NCBI RefSeq assembly: GCF_000276805.1
Contig: NZ_AKXQ01000020.1
Coordinates: forward strand, 1 to 64,000
Origin: Moritella dasanensis ArB 0140
Lineage (GTDB): Bacteria; Pseudomonadota; Gammaproteobacteria; Enterobacterales; Moritellaceae
DNA: 64,000 nucleotides
Direction: 5' to 3'
Part shown: piece by piece, positions 43,342 to 51,781 of the stretch
How the letters are laid out: the number at the start of each line of letters is the position of its first letter
How positions within the stretch are numbered: the first letter of the stretch is position 1
Made by a program: the position numbers and the translations under genes
The notes under the pieces: model-generated
Told to the model about the DNA's origin: nothing
Database searches by the model: none
Seen by the model: the letters and a program-made list of their open reading frames with translations, nothing else

Positions 43342-43523
43342 ACTTTTTCCTTGTATTCGACAACCGTGGTCATAATTATATTCAACAACCACCATGGATG
43401 GCCGAACCGCTGGACTTCCAGACAGCCACAACACTAAGCGTTCTACATATTTTGGTCAAGATGTTTTTAACATAAGTGAAATAAACATCATTCTAATCAG
43501 GTTTTAAATGTATTTTAGTTCCA

Positions 43524-43961
43524 TTATACCGTAGTAGTCGGCACTGGAAATATCTTGTCATATGCTAAGTTATAGCCATAAGCATAAAACAAATAAAACA
43601 AATAAAACAAATAAAACACGACCATGCCAATATCAAGCACGAATGCATCCCATAAACTTAGGTTTAAGAACCACGCCATAAACGGAATAGTCAAAAACAG
43701 CAAACCGCCTTCAAAGCCAAGGCTATGCACAATACGGATCAGAGTTGTTTTCGTCACTGAGCCTATTTTTTTCAGCATGTATTTATCAAAACCGATGTTA
43801 TAAACATAGTTCCAACCCGTCGCGACAACCGAGAATAATACCCCCATCACACCAACATGCGCGAGTTCAAAACCGAGTTGGCTTAACACACCCATGATGA
43901 TCACTAAGCCAATAATCTCAAATAAAATAGCGTGCCTAATTCGGTCTAATCTTGTTCTCAT
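43524..43961 (-). CDS. PACE-family (AceI-like) multidrug efflux protein
   Basis: A 145-residue inner-membrane transporter made of two bacterial transmembrane pair domains: RTRLDRIRHAILFEIIGLVII, the helix with WNYVYNIGFDKYML, RIVHSLGFEGGLLFLTIPFMAWFL and a fourth helix ending YNLAYDKIFP. The repeated RxxHxxxFE and NxxxD motifs define the PACE family, whose members export biocides such as chlorhexidine or polyamines by proton exchange. ATG 43961 has GGAG upstream; an earlier in-frame ATG is improbable. The fourth helix contains FYL repeated from a 9-bp tandem array and seems about six residues too long. It lies upstream of metB on the same strand. Confidence 0.88.
   Translation of the reverse strand: MRTRLDRIRHAILFEIIGLVIIMGVLSQLGFELAHVGVMGVLFSVVATGWNYVYNIGFDKYMLKKIGSVTKTTLIRIVHSLGFEGGLLFLTIPFMAWFLNLSLWDAFVLDIGMVVFYLFYLFYLFYAYGYNLAYDKIFPVPTTTV
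43584..43619. repeat. In-frame 9-bp tandem repeat in the PACE gene
   Basis: Three perfect and one near-perfect copies of ATAAAACAA. On the coding strand they specify repeated Phe-Tyr-Leu in the fourth membrane helix. Confidence 0.9.
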
Positions 43962-44266
43962 TTTATCGTTCTCCACATCGTTATGCTGTATGCCGCAATC
44001 ATCGTAATTACCGAGCACATTATTGTTAAGCTTTATTATGACAGCCATTCTATCGCAATTTATTATAACTAAAAGTTAGTTTCCATCCGCTTATCGGATG
44101 GCATGACTGTACAGTTAGATTTGTTGACAGATGCATACACAAGCTTACCTACAAATGCAGTCAGCCTGTTTACAATGTCCTATACAAACAACTGACTATG
44201 AGTCCGACGAGTACTAAATAAGGTAACGTCAGCCACTCACTCGCTTAAATCAATGGGACATTTACA

Positions 44267-44683
44267 ATGAGAAAATATTTGTTGCTTACCCCAATATTAT
44301 TACTCACAGCTTGCGCTCGCATGGATCACATCCAGGTCGGAGATATAGACCAGAGCCAGGGAAAGCTAAAGCCTATTTCAGTCAAGGTGTCTGAAAATAC
44401 CGTTAATGTAGACACGACTTTAGCGCTTACTGATGCCGTATTAAGCAATGGCTCAGGCAGTGATGAAATAGAAGCTCTCAGAACTATCTGGGCGCTTATG
44501 AATATGGGACCGAGAACAGGTAATCCGGTATTTAATGATGCCTATGCTCAAAATGTACTAAACCAACTTCATGCTCAATGCCAATCAGGCAAAATAACCG
44601 CTATTCGCAGCGTCCGAGAAGCCAATGATTACGCCATTGCTAGTGGTGAAATTGTGCGTATCGATGCCGATTGTATACTCTAA
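44267..44683 (+). CDS. Small lipoprotein 1 of a three-gene cluster
   Basis: A 138-residue predicted lipoprotein with lipobox LLTAC (Cys16). The mature part ends with a motif shared by its two neighbours: a helix, Cys, two or three residues, Gly, then (K)ITAI-RSV and a terminal Cys (QLHAQCQSGKITAIRSVREA... IDADC). The two cysteines probably form a disulfide. This copy has an insertion near 65-95 absent from the others. No named family is recognised. The gap before it (43962-44266) shows no gene. Confidence 0.72.
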   Translation: MRKYLLLTPILLLTACARMDHIQVGDIDQSQGKLKPISVKVSENTVNVDTTLALTDAVLSNGSGSDEIEALRTIWALMNMGPRTGNPVFNDAYAQNVLNQLHAQCQSGKITAIRSVREANDYAIASGEIVRIDADCIL

Positions 44684-44693
44684 GGAATTAATC

Positions 44694-45008
44694 ATGATTC
44701 GTAAATTTTGTTTACTATTTATTGCCCTAACACTCAGTGGCTGTGTTGGTTTAAACACAGTATCAATGACGCAAATCCCAAAAGACAAAGGCCAACTTGT
44801 AGAAGCTAATGCACATGACTGGGTATTCCTCAATTTCACCACACAAAATGACTTTGCCGACAGAGCTGTAGATAATTTAAAAGACCTGTGTGTTGGCGGT
44901 AAAATCAGTGGTGTCTTTACCAAACACCAAACCACTAGTTATTTTCTCGTATTTAAACGCGAAGTCATCGTCAGTGGGTATTGCAGCCTACCTAAGGATA
45001 GAATGTGA
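44694..45008 (+). CDS. Small lipoprotein 2 of a three-gene cluster
   Basis: A 104-residue lipoprotein, MIRKFCLLFIALTLSGCVG, with lipobox LSGC (Cys17). The mature part follows the same plan as its neighbours: AHDWVFLNFTTQNDFADRAVDNLKDLCVGGKISGVFT... VIVSGYCSL. ATG 44694 has AAGGAATTAATC upstream, 10 bp after the previous stop; an earlier in-frame start has neither signal nor ribosome site. Its stop overlaps the next start (GTGA). Function unknown; probably envelope. Confidence 0.78.
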   Translation: MIRKFCLLFIALTLSGCVGLNTVSMTQIPKDKGQLVEANAHDWVFLNFTTQNDFADRAVDNLKDLCVGGKISGVFTKHQTTSYFLVFKREVIVSGYCSLPKDRM

Positions 45009-45331
45009 TAAAAAATACATTTAGCACCCTAGTATTACTGTCAGCGGTACTGTTATTAAATGGTTGCACCAGTAGTATCCACATGGTCAATACAGATGGT
45101 TTTGATCAAGTAATCCCTGCAGACGTTGATTATAAATATGTCGAAGCAAGCACTAAACAACATGTGATTTTAGGCTTTGCTGCGAATACCAACTATGTTG
45201 ATGAAGCCCGTCAATCACTTATAGCGCAGTGTGATGGTGAATTGACGGCAGTAAGCACCCAATATTCTACCAACCATAGTTTTTTAAGTTGGTATAACAA
45301 AATATTAATGAAGGGTGTTTGCATCGAATAG
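45005..45331 (+). CDS. Small lipoprotein 3 of a three-gene cluster
   Basis: A 108-residue lipoprotein starting with GTG (overlapping the preceding stop by four bases, with AAGGAT upstream). Signal MIKNTFSTLVLLSAVLLLNGC gives lipobox LNGC (Cys21). The mature part keeps the pattern of the other two: HVILGFAANTNYVDEARQSLIAQCDGELTAVST... KGVC. The cluster therefore looks like three diverged tandem duplicates of one secreted fold. No function is proposed. Confidence 0.78.
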   Translation: MIKNTFSTLVLLSAVLLLNGCTSSIHMVNTDGFDQVIPADVDYKYVEASTKQHVILGFAANTNYVDEARQSLIAQCDGELTAVSTQYSTNHSFLSWYNKILMKGVCIE

Positions 45332-45461
45332 CATTGCAGTTATCAGCATAATACCCCTGCACACTATTAGCATCCTTCCCTATAAATGACTTACAAATAC
45401 TTAAAATACTTAAAATATAAACCATCCAATACTTGCTGGCTTTAATAGGAATCAAAAATTG

Positions 45462-46448
45462 ATGTCTAAAATTAACATCTTTAAATTAGCGGATCAGATT
45501 TATCCGAATGTAAAAGGGATTAAAAAAATACAAAAAAAAGGCAGGTTCTGTTTTTGGGCTTTAACAAACAGTAAATCAGTCAATACTATGGCCACTCTTT
45601 TTTCCCGAAATAATTTAAAAGCAATCTTAGCAAACAACCCTAGTATCATGGAAAAACCGCTAAAACCCTATATATGCGCTAATTGGTCAGGTACAGAACG
45701 AATTAAATATTTAACCGAGCATTATCAGTTTATTGATGATACTTTTGGCTTTCTCGCAAGTACTATTATTTCAAATAAAGGTGTTAACATCTTAAGTTTT
45801 GAAAGTTTAAGTGGGCTGAAATGTCGTGTATTGCTATATCAAGGATCTAGCCGTGAAGGTGGCCTTGGTATTCGTTTAGTTAACGAAAAATGTCAAAACA
45901 TTTATGCATTAACATGTAATATTTCCGGTACCCATACTAAAACAATGCACATTGGGGCATTACAAGGTGCTAGCCATGAATTAGAAAACCGTCACGCACT
46001 AATTAAAGAACTAACTAAATCATTACACGGATTACGTCCCAAATCATTATTGGTTGAAATGGCATTAATGCTGGCGCGGGTTTTAGGCGTGAGAGAAGTA
46101 AAAGCAATTTCAAACAAAGGTCATATTTACCAAGCATTACGTTATATCGGCTCGAAACGTAACTCTGTTACGTTCGATTATGACGGTCTGTGGGACGAAT
46201 TTGAAGCCACCAAAGAAGATGCTTATTTTTATAGCTTACCGGTGTTTACGCCCCGAAAAGATCCACTCACATTGAAGAAAACCAAACGTAAAATGTACAC
46301 TAAACGCTACCAATGGTTAGATGATAGTGAAGTTGCCATGGCAAACAATTTAACTCCATGGTTAATGAATCCACCAGCCATTAACCCAACGAATAGCGCT
46401 ATAGCGGATTCAGCCGATAACTTAAACGATAGCTCACAAGCCGCTTAA
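45462..46448 (+). CDS. VirK/YbjX-family (DUF535) protein
   Basis: A 328-residue cytosolic protein of the DUF535 family: FLASTIISNKGVNILSFESLSGLKCRVLLYQGSSREGGLGIRLVN, MHIGALQGASHELENRHALIKELTKSLHGLRPKSLLVEMALMLARVLG and VKAISNKGHIYQALRYIGSKRNSVTFDYDGLWDEFEA. Members include VirK of Shigella and YbjX of E. coli, linked to envelope stress and virulence protein export; the biochemistry is unknown. A TTG one codon upstream is an alternative start. It stands 130 bp after the lipoprotein cluster. Confidence 0.87.
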   Translation: MSKINIFKLADQIYPNVKGIKKIQKKGRFCFWALTNSKSVNTMATLFSRNNLKAILANNPSIMEKPLKPYICANWSGTERIKYLTEHYQFIDDTFGFLASTIISNKGVNILSFESLSGLKCRVLLYQGSSREGGLGIRLVNEKCQNIYALTCNISGTHTKTMHIGALQGASHELENRHALIKELTKSLHGLRPKSLLVEMALMLARVLGVREVKAISNKGHIYQALRYIGSKRNSVTFDYDGLWDEFEATKEDAYFYSLPVFTPRKDPLTLKKTKRKMYTKRYQWLDDSEVAMANNLTPWLMNPPAINPTNSAIADSADNLNDSSQAA

Positions 46449-46459
46449 ACACAGTGAAT

Positions 46460-46496
46460 AGCTGAATACCACCCACTCATGAACAGGTATTCAGCT
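46460..46496. terminator. Terminator hairpin between VirK-type and GNAT genes
   Basis: AGCTGAATACC and GGTATTCAGCT form an 11-bp stem. The stop codon of the GNAT gene (46477-46479) lies in its loop and the right arm is GNAT coding sequence, so the terminator of the plus-strand gene is embedded in the opposing gene's last codons. Confidence 0.65.
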
Positions 46497-46992
46497 TATA
46501 GAGACGATCCGCATACAAGATACCGCCGATGTCATACGCCAGTGGTATAACCTCCTTCAGCTGAAAACCACACTTCGCCAGCACGGCTTCTGAAGCACAA
46601 TTACCTTCAGTGACAATACCTTGAAATGCCGTGATCAAATGCACGCGCATTGCCCAGGCAATCACGCTCTGTAAAGATTCTGTCGCATAACCCAGGCCAA
46701 AATATTCCGGTAATAACAGATAACCTACTTCTGCAGATCGACCATCATAATCAAAACCAGTGATCCCAACAGCCTGATTAGTCTCACTATCAATGATAAC
46801 CAAACACAGCCAAGCACCAGACGTCACCGACCAGCGTGGTAAACGTGAATCAAATCTAGCGCGAACATCATCAACACAAGGTTGATCAAAGCATTTTTCG
46901 ATCACACGAGGTTCTGTATTTAAACGTAGAAATAGCGGCCAATCAGACTCGGTGATTTGGCGCATCGTTAAACGCTCTGTGGTTATTAACAT
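46477..46992 (-). CDS. GNAT N-acetyltransferase, RimJ/RimL type
   Basis: A 171-residue acetyltransferase: MLITTERLTMRQITESDWPLFLRL at the start, AVGITGFDYDGRSAEVGYLLLPEYFGLGYATESLQSVIAWA (acetyl-CoA loop near residues 95-110) and NCASEAVLAKCGFQLKEV. This is the RimJ-like subgroup, which acetylates N-terminal amines of ribosomal proteins or small molecules; the substrate is unknown. It is a single gene, with the 266-bp MITE about 60 bp upstream of its start. Confidence 0.88.
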   Translation of the reverse strand: MLITTERLTMRQITESDWPLFLRLNTEPRVIEKCFDQPCVDDVRARFDSRLPRWSVTSGAWLCLVIIDSETNQAVGITGFDYDGRSAEVGYLLLPEYFGLGYATESLQSVIAWAMRVHLITAFQGIVTEGNCASEAVLAKCGFQLKEVIPLAYDIGGILYADRLYKLNTCS

Positions 46993-47049
46993 ATCCCTAC
47001 CTCTACAACAAATTTTTAATCCTATAATATATAAAACATTTCAGGCTAT

Positions 47050-47315
47050 ATATACCCAAGTTACTTCAAGATGCGATATCAGAGACTAGCAGGGATATCA
47101 GAACAAGGCGCAATATGTAGAGAATGGTTATTCCATTTTCAAATATTGCAACGCTGTGCTGTTATTCCTGCTAGCCTCCCTTGGGGCAAACCGAATGAAG
47201 GAATCTTCGGCGTTATGAAGTCTTAATTTAGAATAACTAAATTCTCGACTTCATGCCTTGAATATTCTCTCCTTTCGGTTTGCTGATTGTGCATCTTGAA
47301 GTAGCTTGGGTATAT
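47050..47315. mobile_element. MITE-like element with 25-bp terminal inverted repeats
   Basis: A 266-bp non-coding element. The left end begins ATATACCCAAGTTACTTCAA (25 bp to 47074) and the right end (47291-47315) is its complement with one mismatch. The interior holds further inverted repeats (CTAGCAGG / CCTGCTAG; CAAACCGAA / TTCGGTTTG). No transposase is present, so movement would need a helper. The right end touches the azlD stop codon (47316-47318). Similar ACCCAAG...TTCAAGATGC termini are, from memory, common repeats in Vibrio and related genera. Confidence 0.85.
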
Positions 47316-47636
47316 CTATAAGATAATCCTAAAAATCACAAAAGCAGACATTCCCAGAAATACCACAGCTAAAGTATTTTTCATTTTCAAACTTAATAAC
47401 ACGGTAAATAAACCTGCATACAAGAAAGGGCTATTGAAAAATGCGACATCACTAGCGGTATGCCCCAGGAATACAATCGGCATCCACATTGCTGTTAATA
47501 CCGCCGGAGCAGTAAAACTTAAAACACGCTTAATTCTCGGATTTAATTCAAATGAAATAGTTCGCGATAAAAACAAATAGCGACATGAAAAAGTAATACA
47601 TGTCATCACAGCTAAAACCAACCAAAAATTATCCAT
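47316..47636 (-). CDS. azlD: AzlD-type branched-chain amino acid export subunit
   Basis: A 106-residue, four-helix inner-membrane protein (MDNFWLVLAVMTCITFSCRYLFL, RIKRVLSFTAPAVLTAMWMPIVF, then two more helices). It works with AzlC to export branched-chain amino acids or analogues. Its ATG (47636) lies within azlC, an 8-bp overlap, with GGAG seven bases upstream; an ATG two codons earlier is too close to the ribosome site. The MITE begins immediately after the stop codon. Confidence 0.87.
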   Translation of the reverse strand: MDNFWLVLAVMTCITFSCRYLFLSRTISFELNPRIKRVLSFTAPAVLTAMWMPIVFLGHTASDVAFFNSPFLYAGLFTVLLSLKMKNTLAVVFLGMSAFVIFRIIL

Positions 47637-48357
47637 TATCATACTCCTTCATCGGATTTAAATAGCCCGCTAACATCCCACAAAAAGTAGCCACTATCAA
47701 CGCATAGTCAGGTATGTAAATTGAGAATAATAAGACGCTAAAACCACTCACGACGGCAGAAATCAATATTGAAACATCTTTAATGGTGGGAATAACGATG
47801 GCAATAAAAGTCGCCGCTATCGCAAATTCTAACCCCATACTCTCTAGATTTGGTATGTATTGACCCGCAACAATACCTGCGAAAGTCGACAAATTCCAAA
47901 CCACATAAAACGTAATGCCAGCGCTTAAAGCATATAACGCAGAGAAAACTCTGTGCTTCTCAATGTAAGCGCAAGTGACAGCAAACATTTCATCCGTTAG
48001 AAAAAATGCAATACAAATTCGAGATAAAAAAGATAGCTGCCGAACATGTTCTCTAAACACCGCTGAATATAAAAGATGCCGAGAACTGATCACAAACGTA
48101 GATGAAAAAATAGATGAAATGGCGCCAGTTGCGCCCATTATCGTTATGCTAGCAAGTTGTGCAGCGCCAGCAAAAACCAATAGCGACATCAGTTGAGCCT
48201 GAATAGCGGTGAGTCCAATTTTAATTGCTAATGAACCGCACAAAATCCCCCACGGTACCGTCGCCAATGCTAACGGCATAATATCGATTACCGCACCGCT
48301 CATTACGCTCACATCGTTTGTTCTTGAGCTAGCAACAACATCAGTTTCATTTAACAT
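47629..48357 (-). CDS. azlC: AzlC-type branched-chain amino acid exporter
   Basis: A 242-residue inner-membrane protein with seven or eight helices: LALATVPWGILCGSLAIKIGLTAIQAQLMSLLVFAGAAQLASITIMG is the AzlC signature, followed by SSRHLLYSAVFREHVRQLSFLSRICIAFFLTDEMFAVT. It is the main subunit of the AzlCD exporter. The upstream gene on the same strand, 45 bp away, is an AraC regulator that probably controls it. In Bacillus, azlCD mutants are azaleucine-resistant; here the substrate is inferred from the family. Confidence 0.9.
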   Translation of the reverse strand: MLNETDVVASSRTNDVSVMSGAVIDIMPLALATVPWGILCGSLAIKIGLTAIQAQLMSLLVFAGAAQLASITIMGATGAISSIFSSTFVISSRHLLYSAVFREHVRQLSFLSRICIAFFLTDEMFAVTCAYIEKHRVFSALYALSAGITFYVVWNLSTFAGIVAGQYIPNLESMGLEFAIAATFIAIVIPTIKDVSILISAVVSGFSVLLFSIYIPDYALIVATFCGMLAGYLNPMKEYDNG

Positions 48358-48401
48358 ACATAAACCCCTTCAAAATTTAGAAGCAGCTTAGAATGAAAAA
48401 A

Positions 48402-49247
48402 CTAAGTCATCTTGTACAAAACTGCTTGTTTTTGAAATTTACTCGGGGATGTTCCCATCGATCTTTTAAAATGGCGATTGAAATGACTCTGATCGTGAAA
48501 ACCACAATCAACAGCAACTTCAACGGGCTTAATACCTAGCATTAACAATGATTTAGCTTTCTTTAGTCGAACTTGGATCTGGTAACTATGGGGAGCCATA
48601 TGGAACTGTTTTTTAAATTGACGGATAAAATGAAATTGACTTAATCCAGCCATCGTCGCCAGCGTTACCAGTGATACATCTTCTTGAGGATATGCATCAA
48701 GATACTCTTTAACTAATAGCAGCCGCTGCTTACTGCCAGAAAGATCACAAGGTGTATCTCTTGTTGAGGAATGACGCAGGGTCATATTCATCATGATGCT
48801 ATACAAAATTGTCTCAATGAGTAATTTCGAAGCATGACTATCGATTTGAGCAAAGAGTAATCTTAGTTGTTCTGATAATTGAGGATCTTTGATCACCGCA
48901 TTACTAAAATAAGGCGCATGTAATTTACCATCATAGAGATCATGAGTAATGCTCTCAAAATGTGAGGGATGCGGATACATAGCGCGATAACGCCAACCTC
49001 CCAGTGTCGCAGACTCGCCAGTATGAACATCATCAGCATTCACTAAAATCATCGAGTCTTCATCCGCTATATGTGTATTGCCACTGCGATAAAAACGTTG
49101 TGCCCCTTTATCAATCACACCTATTGTATAACCTTCATGGACATGTTTTGAAAATGTCTGTTCTTGATAATCAGCATCGACAATTTCCAATCCGTTAAAA
49201 GCATCTACAATTTTAAATTCAGCTTTCTCTTTGCTTATTTTAGGCAT
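48402..49247 (-). CDS. AraC-type regulator, probably of azlCD
   Basis: A 281-residue regulator. The N-terminal part is a cupin-like ligand-binding domain (HVHEGYTIGVIDKGAQRFYRSGNTHIADEDSMILVNADDVHTGE). The C-terminal part is two AraC HTH motifs (SLVTLATMAGLSQFHFIRQFKKQFHMAPHSYQIQVRLKKAKSLL and EVAVDCGFHDQSHFNRHFKRSMGTSPSKF). AGAAG precedes the ATG. It lies in the same direction as azlCD, 45 bp upstream, so it is probably cotranscribed and senses an amino acid; the ligand is inferred. Confidence 0.9.
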   Translation of the reverse strand: MPKISKEKAEFKIVDAFNGLEIVDADYQEQTFSKHVHEGYTIGVIDKGAQRFYRSGNTHIADEDSMILVNADDVHTGESATLGGWRYRAMYPHPSHFESITHDLYDGKLHAPYFSNAVIKDPQLSEQLRLLFAQIDSHASKLLIETILYSIMMNMTLRHSSTRDTPCDLSGSKQRLLLVKEYLDAYPQEDVSLVTLATMAGLSQFHFIRQFKKQFHMAPHSYQIQVRLKKAKSLLMLGIKPVEVAVDCGFHDQSHFNRHFKRSMGTSPSKFQKQAVLYKMT

Positions 49248-49330
49248 CTTGCTTCTTATCGTATTGGAGCATTATTTAATAGTACAATATTGCTCATTTA
49301 TTTGAAGAAATATCAGCTCAAAGCCATTTA

Positions 49331-50209
49331 CTATTTATTCACTTGCGCCAAGGTAAACTCAACAAAACGCCTGTTCGCCAACGACAAATAACCATCTTTA
49401 CGCCATGCAAGAGCCAGATCCAAATAGATAGGTGGATCAAACGGGATCCCCATGACATCCGTTTCTTGATCTGTGACTAACTCTAACAGTGCAGTAATAG
49501 CAAATTCATTCTTGACGATATTCAGGATCATAGTGATCAGGTTTGTTTCAAAAGAATAATTTGCAGTCATGTTATTGGCTCGACACAAACCATCAATCAC
49601 TTCGCGATGAAAATAACCGGCCTTAAACATCACTAATTCATGGGTGAAAAAGTCGGCGTAAGTCACCGATTTCGCACTGGCTAATGCATGGTTTTTACCG
49701 ACAGCGGCCACCATCTGCGGGCGCACAAAACGCTGAACTTGCAACGTGTCAGGCACATGATCATCGACGATCACGCCTAAATCTAATTCACCCGAGAGTA
49801 ACTTTTCTTTAATCGTTTGGGTACCACCTTCCATGATACTTAATTTTAAATTCGGGTACTTAAACTTAAATGCCATTAATATTTCGGGAAAGAAATACGA
49901 GCCCATCATGCCCGGAATACCAATACTGACCTCACCTTGTTCTAATCCACGTAAATCATTTAGCGCGGTTTCAGCATCGCTAATACGGGCAAGAATATCT
50001 TTACTGTGGACAAGCAATACCTCGCCTTCTTTGGTCACCACCACACCTTTACTGCTGCGGATCAATAATGGCATACCAATTTGTTGTTCAAATTTACGCA
50101 TGGCAATACTCAGCGCCGACTGGGCGATACCAAGGTGCTCGGCCGCTTTGGTATAACTGCCCTGCGCAACAATGGTGGCAAAATAATGTAATGTTTTTGA
50201 ATTTAGCAT
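49331..50209 (-). CDS. LysR-type regulator, divergent from an MFS gene
   Basis: A 292-residue LysR protein: HTH residues 1-60 (LHYFATIVAQGSYTKAAEHLGIAQSALSIAMRKFEQQIGMPLLIRSSKGVVVTKEG), then the effector domain (VSIGIPGMMGSYFFPEILMAFKFKYPNLKLSIMEGG). It is divergent from an MFS transporter gene, with a set of 12-bp imperfect direct repeats between them, and most likely controls it. The ligand is unknown. Confidence 0.88.
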   Translation of the reverse strand: MLNSKTLHYFATIVAQGSYTKAAEHLGIAQSALSIAMRKFEQQIGMPLLIRSSKGVVVTKEGEVLLVHSKDILARISDAETALNDLRGLEQGEVSIGIPGMMGSYFFPEILMAFKFKYPNLKLSIMEGGTQTIKEKLLSGELDLGVIVDDHVPDTLQVQRFVRPQMVAAVGKNHALASAKSVTYADFFTHELVMFKAGYFHREVIDGLCRANNMTANYSFETNLITMILNIVKNEFAITALLELVTDQETDVMGIPFDPPIYLDLALAWRKDGYLSLANRRFVEFTLAQVNK

Positions 50210-50312
50210 AACTAAAATAGATGCCTTCCATCATATTTATATATTTTTAATATTAGCATTACTCCACTACTCTATAAGCATTGTTAGTACCGTATTAGCT
50301 TAATAAAGGTGA

Positions 50313-50378
50313 TCATGCTATCACCTTAGTTATTACCTTAGTGATTACCCTAGCTATTACCCTAGCTATCAACTTAGC
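50313..50378. repeat. 12-bp imperfect direct repeats in a LysR/MFS promoter region
   Basis: Five to six head-to-tail units of 12 bp, of the type CTTAGTTATTAC, CTTAGTGATTAC, CCTAGCTATTAC, CCTAGCTATCAA. They end about 18 bp before the MFS start codon. They may be regulator sites or slippage products. Confidence 0.7.
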
Positions 50379-50395
50379 ATCAGCAGGACGGATTA

Positions 50396-51616
50396 ATGAT
50401 TGCACTGCATTCTCAAGATTATAAAAAAGTAACATTGGGGCTTGGACTTGGTTCATTTCTGGTATTTTGCAATTTATATTATTTTCAGCCGCTACTGCCG
50501 TATTTCATGGTTAAGTTTAACGCCACTGAATTACAAGTTAACTGGTTGTTTTCCAGCACCACCTTAGCGGTTGCTTTATCCCTGCTGCCTTGGGCAATCT
50601 TATCTGAAGTGATTGGCCGTCGCCCCATTATGCGCTGCAGCTTAGTGCTTATTCCCTGTATTAATTTTTTAATGTTTATCAGCCCTGATTTAAATACGCT
50701 AATTTTATTGCGCGCGTTACTTGGTATTGCCCTCGCTGGATTTATTGCTGTCGCGGTCGCCTATATGGCCGAAGAGTTTGCACCAGCAGCACTGGTGATC
50801 GCGGTAGGTGGTTATATTAGCGCAAACACACTCGGAGGCATTATTGGGCGGATATATGGTGGAGTGATGACAGATGCGATAGGACTACAATGGACTATTT
50901 TAGCGATGTCGATACTCAGTGGTATCGCGCTACTGATCATATTTCCGTTGATATTAAAACAACGTCATTTTATCGCGCAACAAGGGCGACTATCCCATCA
51001 TGGTAGACAGATTATTAAACATATTAAAACACCCACGCTGTTTTTTGCCATGTTAATTGGCGGACTTAATTTTTCCGTGTTCATTAATATATTTTCAGTG
51101 ATGGGATTTAAATTATCAGCCGCACCTATCTCACTATCCGCCAGCTTATTATCATTGGTGTTCTTGTGTTACCTCAGCGGCACTGTTTCAGCAAAATTAA
51201 GTGGCCGTTGGCTACATCACCATTCCTTATTCAGCGGGTTATTACTCGGCGTCGCGATTAGCGTCGTTGGGCTGATGATCCTTTCACTGCAAACCATGCT
51301 CACCATCATTATCGGATTATTGGTATTAAGCGCAGGGGCATTCTTTATTCATGCTTTGGCTTACAGCCACATTGGCCGCAGTGCGACACAAGGTAGATCG
51401 ACAGCAACCGCACTCTATCTGGTGATGTATTATTCAGGCGGTAGTGTCGGTGGCTTTATACTTATCTATTGCTGGCAAGTCGGTGGATGGTGGACGGTAT
51501 TAGCTGCAACAAGTATTATTCATACCCTCATGGTGGCGTTAGTCTTTGCACTGAAATTGGTATCTCGACGTTCACTCAGTGAACCCGATAGTACGCAGGT
51601 TCCTTGCCAGCGATGA
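50396..51616 (+). CDS. MFS transporter (YnfM-like)
   Basis: A 406-residue, 12-helix major facilitator. The loop 2-3 signature LLPWAILSEVIGRRPIMRCSLVLIP is clear, as is the TM4/TM5 ILLRALLGIALAGFIAVAVAYMAEEF region; N-terminal wording (VTLGLGLGSFLVFCNLYYFQPLLPYF) resembles the YnfM/YgaY arabinose-efflux-like group. Direction is probably export. It is divergent from a LysR gene that probably controls it. Substrate unknown. Confidence 0.87.
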   Translation: MIALHSQDYKKVTLGLGLGSFLVFCNLYYFQPLLPYFMVKFNATELQVNWLFSSTTLAVALSLLPWAILSEVIGRRPIMRCSLVLIPCINFLMFISPDLNTLILLRALLGIALAGFIAVAVAYMAEEFAPAALVIAVGGYISANTLGGIIGRIYGGVMTDAIGLQWTILAMSILSGIALLIIFPLILKQRHFIAQQGRLSHHGRQIIKHIKTPTLFFAMLIGGLNFSVFINIFSVMGFKLSAAPISLSASLLSLVFLCYLSGTVSAKLSGRWLHHHSLFSGLLLGVAISVVGLMILSLQTMLTIIIGLLVLSAGAFFIHALAYSHIGRSATQGRSTATALYLVMYYSGGSVGGFILIYCWQVGGWWTVLAATSIIHTLMVALVFALKLVSRRSLSEPDSTQVPCQR

Positions 51617-51781
51617 TGAGCCAGCGTGCCCCAGCGTCTTGCTATTACCGCAACAATGACCACGCACCTTCGAAGATCACCACGATCTACAACCGATCCT
51701 CACCTTTGCTTAAAAAGCAATGGTGATTAAAAAGCATGAATTACAACATCACAACAAAACCACAACATTACAACGACGCCT

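Noticed and set aside
43459-43490. AGATGTTT and AAACATCA upstream of metB as MetJ boxes
   Set aside because: They are an inverted pair 16 bases apart; MetJ sites are adjacent 8-mers. Only one reaches 6 of 8 matches.
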